Source of the DNA: Acetobacteraceae bacterium
GTDB lineage: Bacteria; Pseudomonadota; Alphaproteobacteria; Acetobacterales; Acetobacteraceae
Direction of reading: 5' to 3'
Assembly: GCA_019750465.1 (NCBI GenBank)
Contig: JAIEOP010000130.1
Span: 1 to 37,969 of the forward strand
Length of the DNA: 37,969 nt
Shown: piece by piece, positions 1 to 8,894 of the stretch
Layout: every line of letters begins with the position of its first letter
How positions within the stretch are numbered: the first letter of the stretch is position 1
Program-made: the position numbers and the translations under genes
Notes under the pieces: generated by a model
What the model saw: only the letters and a program-made list of their open reading frames with translations
What the model was told of the DNA's origin: nothing
Databases searched by the model: none

Positions 1-1
1 C

Positions 2-310
2 GGACCCGCACCACCCCGCGACGAGGGCCGCGCGCCCCCGCGCGAGGCCGGCCGCGCACCGCCCCGTGGCGAGCGCCCCGCCACCCGGGACCAGGGCGTG
101 CCGAGGGAGGAGGCGCCGCGCGCCCGCTCCCAGGAGGACGCCACGCGTTCGCGCGGCGTCGACACCGGTCCGCGCCGTTATGGCCGCACCGACGACCTCG
201 GGCCGTCGGTGCGCGGCTTCGGCGACGCCGTTCCGGCCTTCATGCTGATCCCCATTCCCCGCCCGCGCCGCGACGCCGCGGCCACGGCGCCGGAAGCCGA
301 GGCCGCCTGA
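2..310 (+). CDS. C-terminal tail of a probable DEAD-box RNA helicase (partial)
   Basis: The frame is open from the left edge of the window to a TGA at 308-310, so only about 102 C-terminal residues are visible and the start lies outside. The visible part is low-complexity, rich in Arg, Pro, Gly, Asp and Glu, and ends with a segment of the type VRGFGDAVPAFM followed by a short basic/proline tail. Proteobacterial RhlE-like DEAD-box helicases often end in an Arg/Gly-rich RNA-binding tail closed by a G-x-G-D-x-VPAF-like motif, and that resemblance is the only basis for the call. No helicase motif is in the window. Another Arg/Pro-rich protein is possible. Confidence 0.45.
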   Translation, partial: GPAPPRDEGRAPPREAGRAPPRGERPATRDQGVPREEAPRARSQEDATRSRGVDTGPRRYGRTDDLGPSVRGFGDAVPAFMLIPIPRPRRDAAATAPEAEAA

Positions 311-372
311 CCGGCGGGGTGCGCCGGGTCGCCAGGCGGTGCGCGTCTTAGGGCATCTACACGATCGATGGC

Positions 373-939
373 ATGTCGGGCGCACGCCACCGCCGGTTCA
401 TCAACGCCCTGGTCCGCCGCCTCGCCGACCCGTCCTGTCTTGAGGTCGGCAGTTGGATGGGCTCCACGCTTTGCTCCGCGATCGATGGCAACGCGGTGCG
501 GGCGTTGGCCATCGACAATTGGAGCCAATTCGGCGGACCGAAGGACGCCTTCCTCGCGAACGTCGCGCGCTTCCGCCCGCCGACGGCGGATGTCCGCTTC
601 ATCGAGGGCGACTTCCGCATGGTGTCCTTCGCCGGTCTCGCAGCCGCCATGCCGCCCTTCAACATCTACCTGTTCGATGGGCCGCACGAGGAGGCGGACC
701 AGTACGGCGGGCTGGTCGCCGCCCTGCCGGCGCTGGCCCGGGAATTCGTCTTCATCTGCGACGACTGGAACTGGCAGCCGGTGCGCCGCGGGACGCACCG
801 CGCCATCGTCGATGCCGGGCTGGACATCCAGTTCGGCGCGGAGATCCGCACCTCGCTCGATGGCTCGCACGGCGAGCCTGCCGGCAAGGCGAGCAACTGG
901 CACGATGACTACTTCCTCTCGGTGCTGCGCAAGCCTTGA
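373..939 (+). CDS. Class I SAM-dependent methyltransferase, possibly N-terminally shortened
   Basis: The 188-residue product has the start of a Rossmann methyltransferase fold: LEVGSWMGST near residues 23-32 is the glycine-containing SAM loop, AIDNWSQFGG near 46-55 is the acidic strand 2, and FIEGDF and NIYLFDGPH follow as later strands. The family (Methyltransf_24-like) usually methylates small molecules or sugars; the substrate is unknown. The ATG at 373 is the only in-frame start close to the domain. The codons just before it (349-372) read stop-GIYTIDG, which looks like a continuation of the conserved N-terminus, so the gene may have lost its original beginning. It stands alone between the helicase tail and the acyl-CoA dehydrogenase. 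Confidence 0.7.
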   Translation: MSGARHRRFINALVRRLADPSCLEVGSWMGSTLCSAIDGNAVRALAIDNWSQFGGPKDAFLANVARFRPPTADVRFIEGDFRMVSFAGLAAAMPPFNIYLFDGPHEEADQYGGLVAALPALAREFVFICDDWNWQPVRRGTHRAIVDAGLDIQFGAEIRTSLDGSHGEPAGKASNWHDDYFLSVLRKP

Positions 940-1193
940 GGTCCTGAAGAAGCGGCCGTCCCCCCGGCCCGTGCGGTGGAAGGCCCGAACAGCCGGAAGG
1001 ACATTCCTTCGCAAGTCCAACTGCTTCACGAGCTTTGCAGCGGTGGCGCGCCAACCCGTGTCGCGATCACGCAGCCGCGAGGCGCACGGGGTCCGTTGCC
1101 CCTCCCCTCCGGCGGCACCACATCAAGGCACAGATTGGCAGGTCGGTGCATCCGGGGTGTTGCCGATCGCGTGCCGAGGAGCGAAAAGACGCC

Positions 1194-2411
1194 ATGAACG
1201 TTGTGACCCCGCCCTCGCCGGCTGCCGCCGCAGCCCGTCCGCCCGCCTTCGTCTGGGAGGACCCGCTGTTGCTGGAGGACCAGCTCACAGAGGACGAGCG
1301 CCTGATCCGCGATTCCGCTCGGCAGTTCTGCCAGGAGAAGCTGCTCCCCCGCGTTCTCATGGGCTTCCGCAACGAGCATTTCGACCGGGAGATCATGAAC
1401 GAGTTCGGCGAGATGGGCTTCCTCGGCGCCACGCTCGAAGGCTATGGCTGCGCCGGCGTCTCCTACGTCGCCTACGGCCTGATGGCGCGCGAGGTGGAGC
1501 GCGTCGACAGCGGCTATCGTAGCGCGTTCAGCGTGCAGTCCTCCCTCGTCATGTTCCCGATCCATGCCTTCGGGTCCGAGGAGCAGAAGCAGAAATTCCT
1601 GCCGAAGCTGCGCACCGGTGAATGGGTCGGCTGCTTCGGCCTGACCGAACCCGATGCCGGCTCCGACCCCTCCTCCATGCGCACCCGCGCACGGAAGGTC
1701 GATGGCGGCTACATCCTCAACGGCTCCAAGACCTGGATCACCAACGCGCCGATCGCCGATGTCGCGGTGGTCTGGGGCAAGGACGACGAAGGCGTGCTGC
1801 GCGGATTCGTGCTGGAACGCGGCATGAAGGGGCTCACCTTCCCGAAGATCGAGGGCAAATTCTCGCTGCGCGCCTCCATCACCGGCATGATCATGATGGA
1901 GGACGTCTTCGTCCCCGAGGAGAACCGGCTGCCCGGCGTGAAGTCGCTGGCCGGCCCCTTCTCCTGCCTCAACCGTGCCCGCTACGGCATCGCCTGGGGC
2001 GCCATGGGCGCGGCCGAGTTCTGCATGCATGCAGCCCGCGAATACACGCTGAACCGCAAGATGTTCGGCCGCCCGCTGGCCAACACCCAGCTCATCCAGC
2101 TCAAGCTCGCCAACATGGAGACCGAGATCGCGCTCGGTCTGCAGGCGGTGCTGCGCGTCGGCCGGCTGTTCGACGAGCACCGGGTGGCGCCCGAGATGAT
2201 CTCCCTGGTCAAGCGCAACAACTGCGGCAAGGCGCTGGATATCGCCCGCGTCGCGCGCGACATGCACGGCGGCAACGGCATCGTGGACGAGTACCACGTC
2301 ATCCGCCACGTCATGAACCTCGAGACGGTGAACACCTACGAGGGCACGCATGACGTGCACGCGCTGATCCTCGGCCGCGCCATCACCGGGCTGAACGCCT
2401 TCGGCGGTTGA
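1194..2411 (+). CDS. gcdH: Glutaryl-CoA dehydrogenase (acyl-CoA dehydrogenase family)
   Basis: This 405-residue FAD enzyme should oxidise and decarboxylate glutaryl-CoA to crotonyl-CoA in lysine/tryptophan and glutarate breakdown, passing electrons to ETF. The N-terminal helical domain, a middle beta domain with [16 protein letters not shown] (flavin contact) and KTWITNAP, and the C-terminal helical domain are all present. The ending [20 protein letters not shown] is characteristic of glutaryl-CoA dehydrogenases; the Glu at about residue 383 is the expected catalytic base. The ATG at 1194 is preceded by GAGGAGCG, a good ribosome site, and the family length is about 390-400. The stop overlaps the TTG start of the next gene (TTGA), suggesting translational coupling. 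Other acyl-CoA dehydrogenases are less likely given the C-terminal motif. Confidence 0.92.
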   Translation: MNVVTPPSPAAAAARPPAFVWEDPLLLEDQLTEDERLIRDSARQFCQEKLLPRVLMGFRNEHFDREIMNEFGEMGFLGATLEGYGCAGVSYVAYGLMAREVERVDSGYRSAFSVQSSLVMFPIHAFGSEEQKQKFLPKLRTGEWVGCFGLTEPDAGSDPSSMRTRARKVDGGYILNGSKTWITNAPIADVAVVWGKDDEGVLRGFVLERGMKGLTFPKIEGKFSLRASITGMIMMEDVFVPEENRLPGVKSLAGPFSCLNRARYGIAWGAMGAAEFCMHAAREYTLNRKMFGRPLANTQLIQLKLANMETEIALGLQAVLRVGRLFDEHRVAPEMISLVKRNNCGKALDIARVARDMHGGNGIVDEYHVIRHVMNLETVNTYEGTHDVHALILGRAITGLNAFGG

Positions 2412-3703
2412 GCGACGCCGAGCTCGACGTCACTGCCCTCGGAGCTGCGGGCGACGGCATCGCCCGTGGACCGGACGGCGGCACGCTTTTCATTCCCTGG
2501 ACGCTGCCCGGCGAGCGGGTGCGGGCCCGCATAAAGGGTGGCCGCGCCGTCCCCGAAGCCTGGATCGGCCCCGCCAGCCCGGAGCGCACCGATCCGGCCT
2601 GCCGGCACTTCGGCCTCTGCGGCGGATGCGCGCTGCAGCACTGGGAGAGCGCGCCCTACGCTGCCTGGAAGCGCGCGAAGCTGGTGGAGGCGCTGGCCCG
2701 CGCCGGCTTCGCCGCTGCGCCCGTGGCGGAGACCATCCTGACCCCGCCCGGCACCCGCCGCCGCGCCGACCTCGCGCTGCGGCGTGGCTCCGATGGCGCC
2801 ATCCGCCTTGGCTTCCATGCCGCGGGGGATCCGGCTGCCATAACTGATCTCGCCGCCTGCGCGGTGCTCGATGCCCGTCTGGTCGCACTGTTCGATCCGC
2901 TGCGGGCAATGCTGAAACGCCTCGGCACGACGTTGCGGCGGGAGGGCTCGGCGGTGCTGAACCTGCTGGACACCGGCCCCGACCTGCTGCTGCGCACCGA
3001 CGGGCCGCTCGATGCGGCGGCCCGGGCCACGCTGGCCGGTTTTGCCGAAGCCCATGCGATTCCGCGCATCGCCTGGGCACGCGGCGAGAGCCTGCCGGAG
3101 ACCGCAGCCCAGCACGGCCCGGCGACGCTGCGCATCGGCGCGGCCACCGTCGCCCCGCCACCCGGCGCCTTCCTGCAGCCAAGCCCGGCCGGCGAGGCGG
3201 CGATCCGAGACGCCGTCCTGGCCGGGTTGCCCACTCGCCTCGCCGCACGTGCCGTGGTGGCGGAACTCTATGCCGGCATCGGCACCATCACCTTCGCCCT
3301 GGCCGAGCATGTCCGCGTCGCCGCCTTCGAGGGCGCGGCGGAATCGGTGGCGGCGCTGGCCGCGGCCGCCGGCAGGGCGGGGCTCTCCCGCATCGTCGCC
3401 ACGCGCCGCGACCTGGCGCGCCAGCCGCTCGGGGTGAAGGAGCTGGCGGCCTATGCCGCCGTGGTCCTCGATCCGCCCTTCGCAGGGGCGCCGGAGCAGC
3501 TGGCGCTGATCGCCCGCGCCCGGGTGCCGCGGGTGATCCTCGTTTCCTGCAACCCGGCGGCGCTGGCGCGCGACGCCGCGCCGCTGGCCGCTGCCGGATA
3601 CGGGGTGGTCGCCGCGGTACCGGTGGACCAGTTCCTGTGGTCGCCGCACCTGGAAGCGGTCGTCAGCTTTTCGCTTCCGCGCGGCGGCACGGCGTCGCCC
3701 TGA
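2408..3703 (+). CDS. TRAM-domain Fe-S RNA (uracil-5-) methyltransferase, RlmD/RumA-like
   Basis: The 431-residue protein should methylate C5 of a uridine in 23S rRNA (or tRNA) using SAM. An N-terminal TRAM-like beta barrel (about residues 3-52) is followed by four cysteines in the RumA 4Fe-4S pattern, Cys65, Cys71 and Cys74 in [10 protein letters not shown] and Cys151 in AACAVLD. The catalytic half shows [13 protein letters not shown] (SAM loop, about 286-298), LDPPF (about 354-358) and [11 protein letters not shown], whose Cys381 is the expected nucleophile. The start is TTG, overlapping the gcdH stop by 3 nt; no ATG lies near. Whether the target is U1939, U747 or a tRNA position cannot be read from the sequence. 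Confidence 0.87.
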   Translation: MSDAELDVTALGAAGDGIARGPDGGTLFIPWTLPGERVRARIKGGRAVPEAWIGPASPERTDPACRHFGLCGGCALQHWESAPYAAWKRAKLVEALARAGFAAAPVAETILTPPGTRRRADLALRRGSDGAIRLGFHAAGDPAAITDLAACAVLDARLVALFDPLRAMLKRLGTTLRREGSAVLNLLDTGPDLLLRTDGPLDAAARATLAGFAEAHAIPRIAWARGESLPETAAQHGPATLRIGAATVAPPPGAFLQPSPAGEAAIRDAVLAGLPTRLAARAVVAELYAGIGTITFALAEHVRVAAFEGAAESVAALAAAAGRAGLSRIVATRRDLARQPLGVKELAAYAAVVLDPPFAGAPEQLALIARARVPRVILVSCNPAALARDAAPLAAAGYGVVAAVPVDQFLWSPHLEAVVSFSLPRGGTASP

Positions 3704-4009
3704 TCCGCCGCCGCGCTGTTCGTTGGACGCTTTGAAGGGGGCGTCCTTCATGACGGCGTCCTCGCCCACCCCTGACAGGGCTGGCGCGCAATCTGGCCGT
3801 CGAGCCCGCCATGCCTGAAGCCTTCTGCGCGCGCGATGCCGGAACCCTCCGACGCCGCATCCGTCCGCACGCCGCCTTCGATGGTCGGCGCCGGCATGAA
3901 CCCGACCTTCGGCTCGGTGCCCGCTCGATCCCGACCCTTATCGGGCCCCTTGATCAGTATGGGCGGCGCCCGACATGGCGTTGCACCATCGGAAGGGAGG
4001 ATCTCCAGA
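3704..4009. other. Intergenic stretch without a supported gene
   Basis: These 306 bases separate the RNA methyltransferase from the MBL-fold gene. Open frames cross the region on both strands, but none has a recognisable domain, ribosome site or plausible composition. Besides the hairpin at 3725-3746 there is a CCCGA/TCGGG dyad at 3930-3945. Just before 4010, GGAAGGGAGG supplies the ribosome site of the next gene. A promoter for that gene is probably here, but I cannot point to a convincing -35/-10 pair. Confidence 0.6.
3725..3746 (+). terminator. Candidate hairpin terminator after the RNA methyltransferase
   Basis: GGACGC (3725-3730) and GCGTCC (3741-3746) form a perfect 6-bp stem around a 10-nt loop, 22 nt after the stop of the methyltransferase. 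Only TT follows, so there is no clear U-tract; intrinsic termination is possible but unproven. Confidence 0.3.
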
Positions 4010-5017
4010 ATGCACGCCGTATTTGGGCGCCGCTCCGCTTTCGCCGGTCTGTCGGCCGCCGCTGCACTCGGGCTCGGCCTGCCGATGCTGATCCGCTCCG
4101 CCGCGGCGCAGCCTGCCGCACCCGCGGCACCCCCCGGGCCTGCACAAGCGCCCGGATTCTTCCGCTTCAAGCTCGGCGACTTCACCGTCACGATGGTGCA
4201 TGACGGCTTCTCGCCGCGCCCGAACCCGCTGGAGGGCTTCATCCGCAACGCCACGCCGGCGGACGTGGAACAGGCGCTGCGGGAGGCCATGCTGCCGACG
4301 CAGAACCTGCCCAACCCCTTTACGGTCACCTTCATCGACACCGGCCGGGGCATCATCGCCTTCGATGCGGGCACCGGCGGCGGCCAGCTCGGCGGCCGCA
4401 CCGGCACGCTGCCCGCCAACCTGCGCGCCGCCGGCATCGACCCCGCGGCCGTCACCATGGTCGCGGTCAGCCATTTCCATGCCGACCACATCACCGGCCT
4501 GACCACGGCGGACAACGCGGTGGTCTTCCCGAATGCCGAAATCTGGGTGCCTGCCGCAGAATGGGCCTTCTGGTCGGACGAGAGCAACAGCGGCCGCGCC
4601 CCCGAAGCCCAGCGCGGCACCTTCGCCAACACCCGTCGCCGCCTCACCCCCTACCAGGCGCGCATGCGCCAGTTCCAGGACGGGCAGGAGATCGCAGCCG
4701 GGGTGCGCGCCATGGCCGCCTACGGCCACACCCCGGGCCACAGCGTCTTCTACGTGACGAGCGGCGCGGAGCAGCTCTTCGTCATGGCGGATACCTCCTC
4801 CCGCCCCGACCTCTTCCTGCGCAACCCGCACTGGCAGAGCGTCTTCGACGTCGACGGGGCGATGGCGACGGAGACGCGCCGCCGACTGTTCGGCCGCATC
4901 GCCGACGATCGCGCGCGCTTCACCGCCTATCACTTCAACTTCCCCTCGAACGGCTATGTCAGCCGCTGGGGCGAGGGTTTCCGCTTCCATGCCGCGGAGT
5001 GGATGAGCCTGGAATGA
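4010..5017 (+). CDS. Exported metallo-beta-lactamase-fold hydrolase
   Basis: The 335-residue product starts with a twin-arginine-like signal: GRRSAFAGLSAAAALGLGLP, a hydrophobic stretch, then a likely cleavage after SAAAQ near residue 34. The mature part is an MBL-fold domain with the metal motif SHFHADHITG (His155, His157, Asp159, His160), GHTPGHS supplying the next His, MADTSS supplying the bridging Asp, and AYHFNFPS near the end supplying the last His. Such proteins act as lactonases, esterases or detoxifying hydrolases in the periplasm; the substrate is not evident. GGGAGG about 10 nt before the ATG at 4010 fixes this start over the longer in-frame possibilities upstream. It is a single gene ending just before the PhyH-type gene. 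Confidence 0.87.
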   Translation: MHAVFGRRSAFAGLSAAAALGLGLPMLIRSAAAQPAAPAAPPGPAQAPGFFRFKLGDFTVTMVHDGFSPRPNPLEGFIRNATPADVEQALREAMLPTQNLPNPFTVTFIDTGRGIIAFDAGTGGGQLGGRTGTLPANLRAAGIDPAAVTMVAVSHFHADHITGLTTADNAVVFPNAEIWVPAAEWAFWSDESNSGRAPEAQRGTFANTRRRLTPYQARMRQFQDGQEIAAGVRAMAAYGHTPGHSVFYVTSGAEQLFVMADTSSRPDLFLRNPHWQSVFDVDGAMATETRRRLFGRIADDRARFTAYHFNFPSNGYVSRWGEGFRFHAAEWMSLE

Positions 5018-5099
5018 TCGCGCCCTGACGAAAGCATTGGCGAGCGAGGGCGGGCGGCGCCTATGCTCCGTGCCGTCCCCGCCCCGCATGGTGGTGCCG

Positions 5100-5999
5100 A
5101 TGCCCGCCCATGACCTGCCGCGCCTCGCCGGCATTGGCGAGGCCGATATCGCCTGCTTCCGCCGCGATGGCTTCCTCGTGGTCGAGCGCATCCTCGCCCC
5201 CGACCGCATCGAGGCCTTGCGCGCGCGCTTCCCCCTGCTGTTCGCCGGCAAGTTCGACACCGGCATCTACCCGGACGAATGGTACTGGCGCGAGGGCATG
5301 AGCCTGCCCGACGTGACGCGCCACATGGCCAATGCCTGGAAGGCCGACCTCACCGTGGCGCGGCTCGCGCTCTCGGCCGATATCGGGCGTGCCGCGGCGC
5401 TGCTGGCGGGCTGGTCCGGCACGCGGCTGGGCCAGGACACGATCTGGTGGAAGGCGCCGCTGACCAGGGCGATCGCGCATCACCAGGACACCTCCTTCCT
5501 CGATGTGCTGGATCCCCAGGCGACGGTGACGTGCTGGGTCACGCTGGACGACACCCACCGCGACGCCGGCACGCTGGAATATGCGCCCGGCTCGCACCTC
5601 TGGCCGCTCACGCCGATCCCGCAGGAGTTCCACGGCCAGCACGACTACCGCGCCCATATGCGCGCCGCCGCCGCGGCCGCTGGCGTCACGCCGCCGGAGC
5701 CGGTGATGATCGAGGTGCCGGCGGGCTCCTGCGTGTTCCACGCCGGCGAGACCTGGCACGGCTCCGGTCCCAACGTCACCGCCGACCGCATGCGCCGTTC
5801 CATCGGCGTGCACCTGGTGCCGGAGTCGGCGCGCTTCAGCGACCGGCCGGGCGGCTACATCTACCGGCGCTACCAACGCACCGGCGACCCGGTGATGGAT
5901 GAGAGCTTCTTCCCGGTGCTGTGGTCCGCCAGCGGCCATCGCACGCGCTGGATCGAGGGCTATTGCGAGACGGGGCAGCGGCGCGCCGCCGCGGCGTGA
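5100..5999 (+). CDS. Phytanoyl-CoA dioxygenase (PhyH) family Fe(II)/2-oxoglutarate oxygenase
   Basis: The 299-residue protein begins with the typical PhyH opening (FRRDGFLVVERILAPDRIEAL). The iron triad is visible: His128 and Asp130 in HHQDTSF and His220 in ETWHGSGPN. An Arg in the following DRMRRSIGVH segment is placed to bind 2-oxoglutarate. WVTLDDTHRDAGTLEYAPGS is the conserved core strand. Members hydroxylate phytanoyl-CoA or a wide range of small metabolites, so the substrate stays open. An in-frame ATG at 5088 is an equally possible start; neither has a strong ribosome site. The gene converges on tadD. Confidence 0.85.
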   Translation: MPAHDLPRLAGIGEADIACFRRDGFLVVERILAPDRIEALRARFPLLFAGKFDTGIYPDEWYWREGMSLPDVTRHMANAWKADLTVARLALSADIGRAAALLAGWSGTRLGQDTIWWKAPLTRAIAHHQDTSFLDVLDPQATVTCWVTLDDTHRDAGTLEYAPGSHLWPLTPIPQEFHGQHDYRAHMRAAAAAAGVTPPEPVMIEVPAGSCVFHAGETWHGSGPNVTADRMRRSIGVHLVPESARFSDRPGGYIYRRYQRTGDPVMDESFFPVLWSASGHRTRWIEGYCETGQRRAAAA

Positions 6000-6030
6000 C
6001 GGCCGGCCTGCGACGGGCAGCAGCGACGGA

Positions 6031-6054
6031 CGGCGCAGATCGCACCCTGCGCCG
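6031..6054. terminator. Candidate bidirectional hairpin between convergent PhyH and tadD
   Basis: CGGCGCAG (6031-6038) and CTGCGCCG (6047-6054) form a perfect 8-bp GC-rich stem with an 8-nt loop in the 118-bp gap between two converging genes. There is no U-run on either strand, so it may stop transcription only with help from Rho or act as an mRNA 3' stabiliser. Confidence 0.35.
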
Positions 6055-6117
6055 CCGCCCTGCACCGTCCGCCATGCCAGCGGCGGACCAGATGGCCCGG
6101 CCGCCCGACCCCGATGA

Positions 6118-6921
6118 TCAGCGGGACGCGGCCGCCATCGGCGCCGCACCGACGAAACCGGCGCCGATCGCGCGGAGGTCCAGGCCGTTCGCCTGTTCGC
6201 CCAGCAGGGTGCGCGCGCCGGCCTCATCCCCGGTCGCCGCCCGCGCTACGGCGAGGTTCGTCCGCACCCGAGCGGGCACCGTGCCGCGCCGTGCCAGCGG
6301 CTCCAGCATCGCCCGGGCTTCCTCGGCCCTGCCGTCCAGCAGCAGCGAGATCGCCAGGTTGTTGGCGAGGTTCACGCTGCCGGGCGATTCCACCAATGCG
6401 GCGCGATAGCTCGCCTGCGCCTCCGCGTGGCGGCCAAGAAGGTCGAGCGCGACACCGCGGCCATCGAGCGCCGGCGCAAGGCGGGGCGAGCGGGCCAGGA
6501 CATGATCGAACTGCGCCAGCGCCTCCTCCGCCGCGCCGGTGCGCAGGCGGAGCCGGCCTATGGTGAGCATCAGCACCGGATCACCCGGGGAGCGGGCCAG
6601 GGCGCGCTGCAGCACCTCCTCCGCCTCGGCGACATTGCCGGCGCGGGCCAACGCGCCTGCGAAAGCCGCCTGCAGCTCTGGCCGGCCCGGCTCCGCCGCT
6701 GCGGCGGCGCCGTACATGGACAGCGCGACATCGGTCTGGCCGGAGCTCTCCGCCGCCTGGGCGACGCGCAGGCGCGACCCGGTATCCGGCGTGCGCAGCG
6801 TCACCGGCTCGCGCTGCGGCGTGAAGCGCTGCACGCTCTCGCCGCGCGAGCAGGCGCCCAGGACCGCTAGGGCCGCAAGCAGCGCTGCCAGATGGTGCGT
6901 CGCGCACTGCTTGACCGTCAT
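6118..6921 (-). CDS. tadD: TadD-type TPR lipoprotein of the Tad pilus
   Basis: The 267-residue protein has a lipoprotein signal peptide ending in LAVLGAC (lipid-modified Cys24), followed by tandem tetratricopeptide repeats from about residue 50 to 245, seen as recurring A-x3-G-x3-A-x4-A-L-x-x-x-P units. TadD acts at the outer membrane as a pilotin-like or assembly factor for the Tad secretin and pilus. It is the last gene of the locus: its ATG overlaps the tadC stop (ATGA, 6918-6921), indicating coupling. No other TPR function is suggested by the context. Confidence 0.85.
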   Translation of the reverse strand: MTVKQCATHHLAALLAALAVLGACSRGESVQRFTPQREPVTLRTPDTGSRLRVAQAAESSGQTDVALSMYGAAAAAEPGRPELQAAFAGALARAGNVAEAEEVLQRALARSPGDPVLMLTIGRLRLRTGAAEEALAQFDHVLARSPRLAPALDGRGVALDLLGRHAEAQASYRAALVESPGSVNLANNLAISLLLDGRAEEARAMLEPLARRGTVPARVRTNLAVARAATGDEAGARTLLGEQANGLDLRAIGAGFVGAAPMAAASR

Positions 6922-7877
6922 TGCCCGATGGCTCCCATGTTGCGAGACAGCTCCAGCACGGACGGCCCGACGAGCGCGATGAACACGCAGGGCATGATGA
7001 AGACGATCAGCGGAATGACCAGCAGCGCCGGCAGGCGGATCGCCTTCTCCTCGATGGCGAGCATCCGCTCGGTGCGCATCTCGGCAGCAAGCGTCCGCAG
7101 CGCCTGGCTCAGCGGCGTACCGTAGCGCAGCGTCTGCGACAGGGTTCCGGCGAGGCGCTTGAACCCTTCGATGCCGGAGCGTTCGGCGAAGCGCTCCAAC
7201 GCCTCGCGCCGATCCGGCAGCAGGCGCAGCTCCTGCACGAGGATGGTGAATTCGAGCGTCACGGCGGGGTTGGAGGCGCGCATCTCCTTCACCACGCGGT
7301 CGAGCGCCGATTCCAGCCCGAGCCCTGCCTCGGCGGTCACCACCAGCAGATCCAGCGCGTCCGGCAGGCCCTTGCGCAGCTTCTTCTCGAACGGCCGGCG
7401 CAGCACGCCAAGCGCGATGTTCGGCCCGAGGACGCCAATTGCGATGCCGGCGAAGACGGCCATCGCAATGCCCTGGATCTCGAAGCCGCGGACGGTCGCG
7501 CAGAGGAATCCGAGCAACGGCATCGCGACCATCAGAACGGCCTTGATGCCAATGAAGGTCGGTACCGCCATGCGCGCGCTGAAGCCTGCGGCGACAATCT
7601 GGCGCTGGAAGTCGGCGATATCCTTCTCGGACACGATGGCGGCCCCGCGAAGCAGCTCGCCGAGCCGCAGGAAGGGTCGTGCCAGCGACGCGATGCCGCT
7701 GCCCTGCCCCTGGCCGTCGGCGATGCGCCCGGATGGGTCCACCACCGTCCGCACGCGGTTGGCGATGTCGCGCTCCTCGGCGCCGCGGCCGAGCACCCAG
7801 GCGGCCAGCGTCGCCAGCAGGATGGCGCCGGCGCCGGCCAGTGCCACCATCACGAAGGTCGCGGCCGTGAGTTCCAT
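6918..7877 (-). CDS. tadC: TadC, inner-membrane platform protein of the Tad pilus
   Basis: The 319-residue protein belongs to the type II secretion GspF family. It has an N-terminal membrane segment (about residues 7-29), a central pair of helices (about 105-160), the cytoplasmic F domain (GLPDALDLLVVTAEAGLGLESALDRV) and a C-terminal membrane segment (LLVIPLIVFIMPCVFIALVG). With TadB it forms the inner-membrane platform that the TadA ATPase drives to extrude Flp pilin. Spacing to tadB is 6 nt and it overlaps tadD by 4 nt. Confidence 0.9.
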   Translation of the reverse strand: MELTAATFVMVALAGAGAILLATLAAWVLGRGAEERDIANRVRTVVDPSGRIADGQGQGSGIASLARPFLRLGELLRGAAIVSEKDIADFQRQIVAAGFSARMAVPTFIGIKAVLMVAMPLLGFLCATVRGFEIQGIAMAVFAGIAIGVLGPNIALGVLRRPFEKKLRKGLPDALDLLVVTAEAGLGLESALDRVVKEMRASNPAVTLEFTILVQELRLLPDRREALERFAERSGIEGFKRLAGTLSQTLRYGTPLSQALRTLAAEMRTERMLAIEEKAIRLPALLVIPLIVFIMPCVFIALVGPSVLELSRNMGAIGQ

Positions 7878-7883
7878 CGCGCG

Positions 7884-8855
7884 TCAGTCCGTGCCGGCCC
7901 GCTTGATCATCCAGCGGATGGTCAGGAGGCCGAGGACAAGGAAGACGAAGCCCACCACCGCGAGCTTCCGCCCCGTCGGGTTGTCCGTGAAGGTTTCCAT
8001 GTAGAAGGGTTGGATCGCCGACATCGCCAGCGCAGCGAGGAAGGGCAGCACCGCCAGGATGCCGGCCTGCATCCGCGCCTCCGCGGCCAGCGCCTTGGCC
8101 CGCTTGGTCAGGGCCACGCGCTTGCGCACCGTGTCGGCCAGGTTGTCGAGCGTCTCGGCAAGGCTGCCGCCGGTCTGCTGCTGCAGGCCGAGGGTGACGG
8201 CCAGGAACGAATATTCCGTAAGCTTCGTGCGCTCCGACAGCCGCAGCAGGGATTGATCAAGCGGGCGGCCGATGGCGATGTCGCCAACCACGCGACCGAA
8301 TTCCTCATTGGTCGGGAAGGCGATCTCGCGGCTGACGCTGCGCAGCGCCTCGGCCATCGGCAGCCCGGCGCGCACGGTGCGTACCATGAGCCCGAGCGCA
8401 TCCGGGATCTGGGTGAAGGCAGCGTCGCGGTATTTCGAGAACTGCCAGTTGAAGACGGCGCGGGAGAGCAGGAAGAACTCGGCGATGCCAGCCGTCAGCG
8501 CGGCCCAGGCACCGACGAGCAGATCCATGCGGTAGGCGCTGAACAGCGCCACCGCGCCGGCACCTGCGAGCACCACCCACCAGGGCACCGTGTAGGCCGC
8601 CGCGGTTTCCGGGTAGTAGCGCAGCATCCGCAGGAAGGCGTTCAGCCAGGCGCGGTCGCTGGACTGCACGACACGTATGCTGGGCAGCTCCCGCGCGCCG
8701 CCGTCGGGCCGTGCACCTGCCAGCCCGTGCCCCGCCGCCGCGTGGACGCGGCCGCGCAGCTTCCGGCCCTGCCCCGCCTGCAGGAAGGCGACCAGCCCGA
8801 GAATGATGGAGAGCAGCAGGGAGGCACCAACGGCGCCGAGCAGCACCGGCGACAT
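7884..8855 (-). CDS. tadB: TadB, inner-membrane platform protein of the Tad pilus
   Basis: The 323-residue GspF-family protein has an N-terminal membrane segment, two central membrane helices (about residues 90-135), the F domain with the typical IPDALGLMVRTVRAGLPMAEAL and QQTGGSLAETLDNLADTVRKR motifs, and a C-terminal hairpin of hydrophobic helices. It is the partner of TadC in the Tad machine. The ATG at 8855 lies 39 nt after the cpaF stop, the largest gap within the cpaB-tadD run. Confidence 0.9.
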   Translation of the reverse strand: MSPVLLGAVGASLLLSIILGLVAFLQAGQGRKLRGRVHAAAGHGLAGARPDGGARELPSIRVVQSSDRAWLNAFLRMLRYYPETAAAYTVPWWVVLAGAGAVALFSAYRMDLLVGAWAALTAGIAEFFLLSRAVFNWQFSKYRDAAFTQIPDALGLMVRTVRAGLPMAEALRSVSREIAFPTNEEFGRVVGDIAIGRPLDQSLLRLSERTKLTEYSFLAVTLGLQQQTGGSLAETLDNLADTVRKRVALTKRAKALAAEARMQAGILAVLPFLAALAMSAIQPFYMETFTDNPTGRKLAVVGFVFLVLGLLTIRWMIKRAGTD

Positions 8856-8894
8856 GTCACCCCCCCCGCGGCGGTGGCGCGGCCATGGCGCCGC

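Noticed and set aside
996-1010. GAAGG/CCTTC dyad after the first methyltransferase as a terminator
   Set aside because: Only a 5-bp stem, 56 nt past the stop and without a T-run; chance is likely.
3836-4009. N-terminal extension of the exported MBL-fold gene
   Set aside because: It would place 58 polar residues ahead of a clear export signal, and the strong GGGAGG site supports the ATG at 4010.
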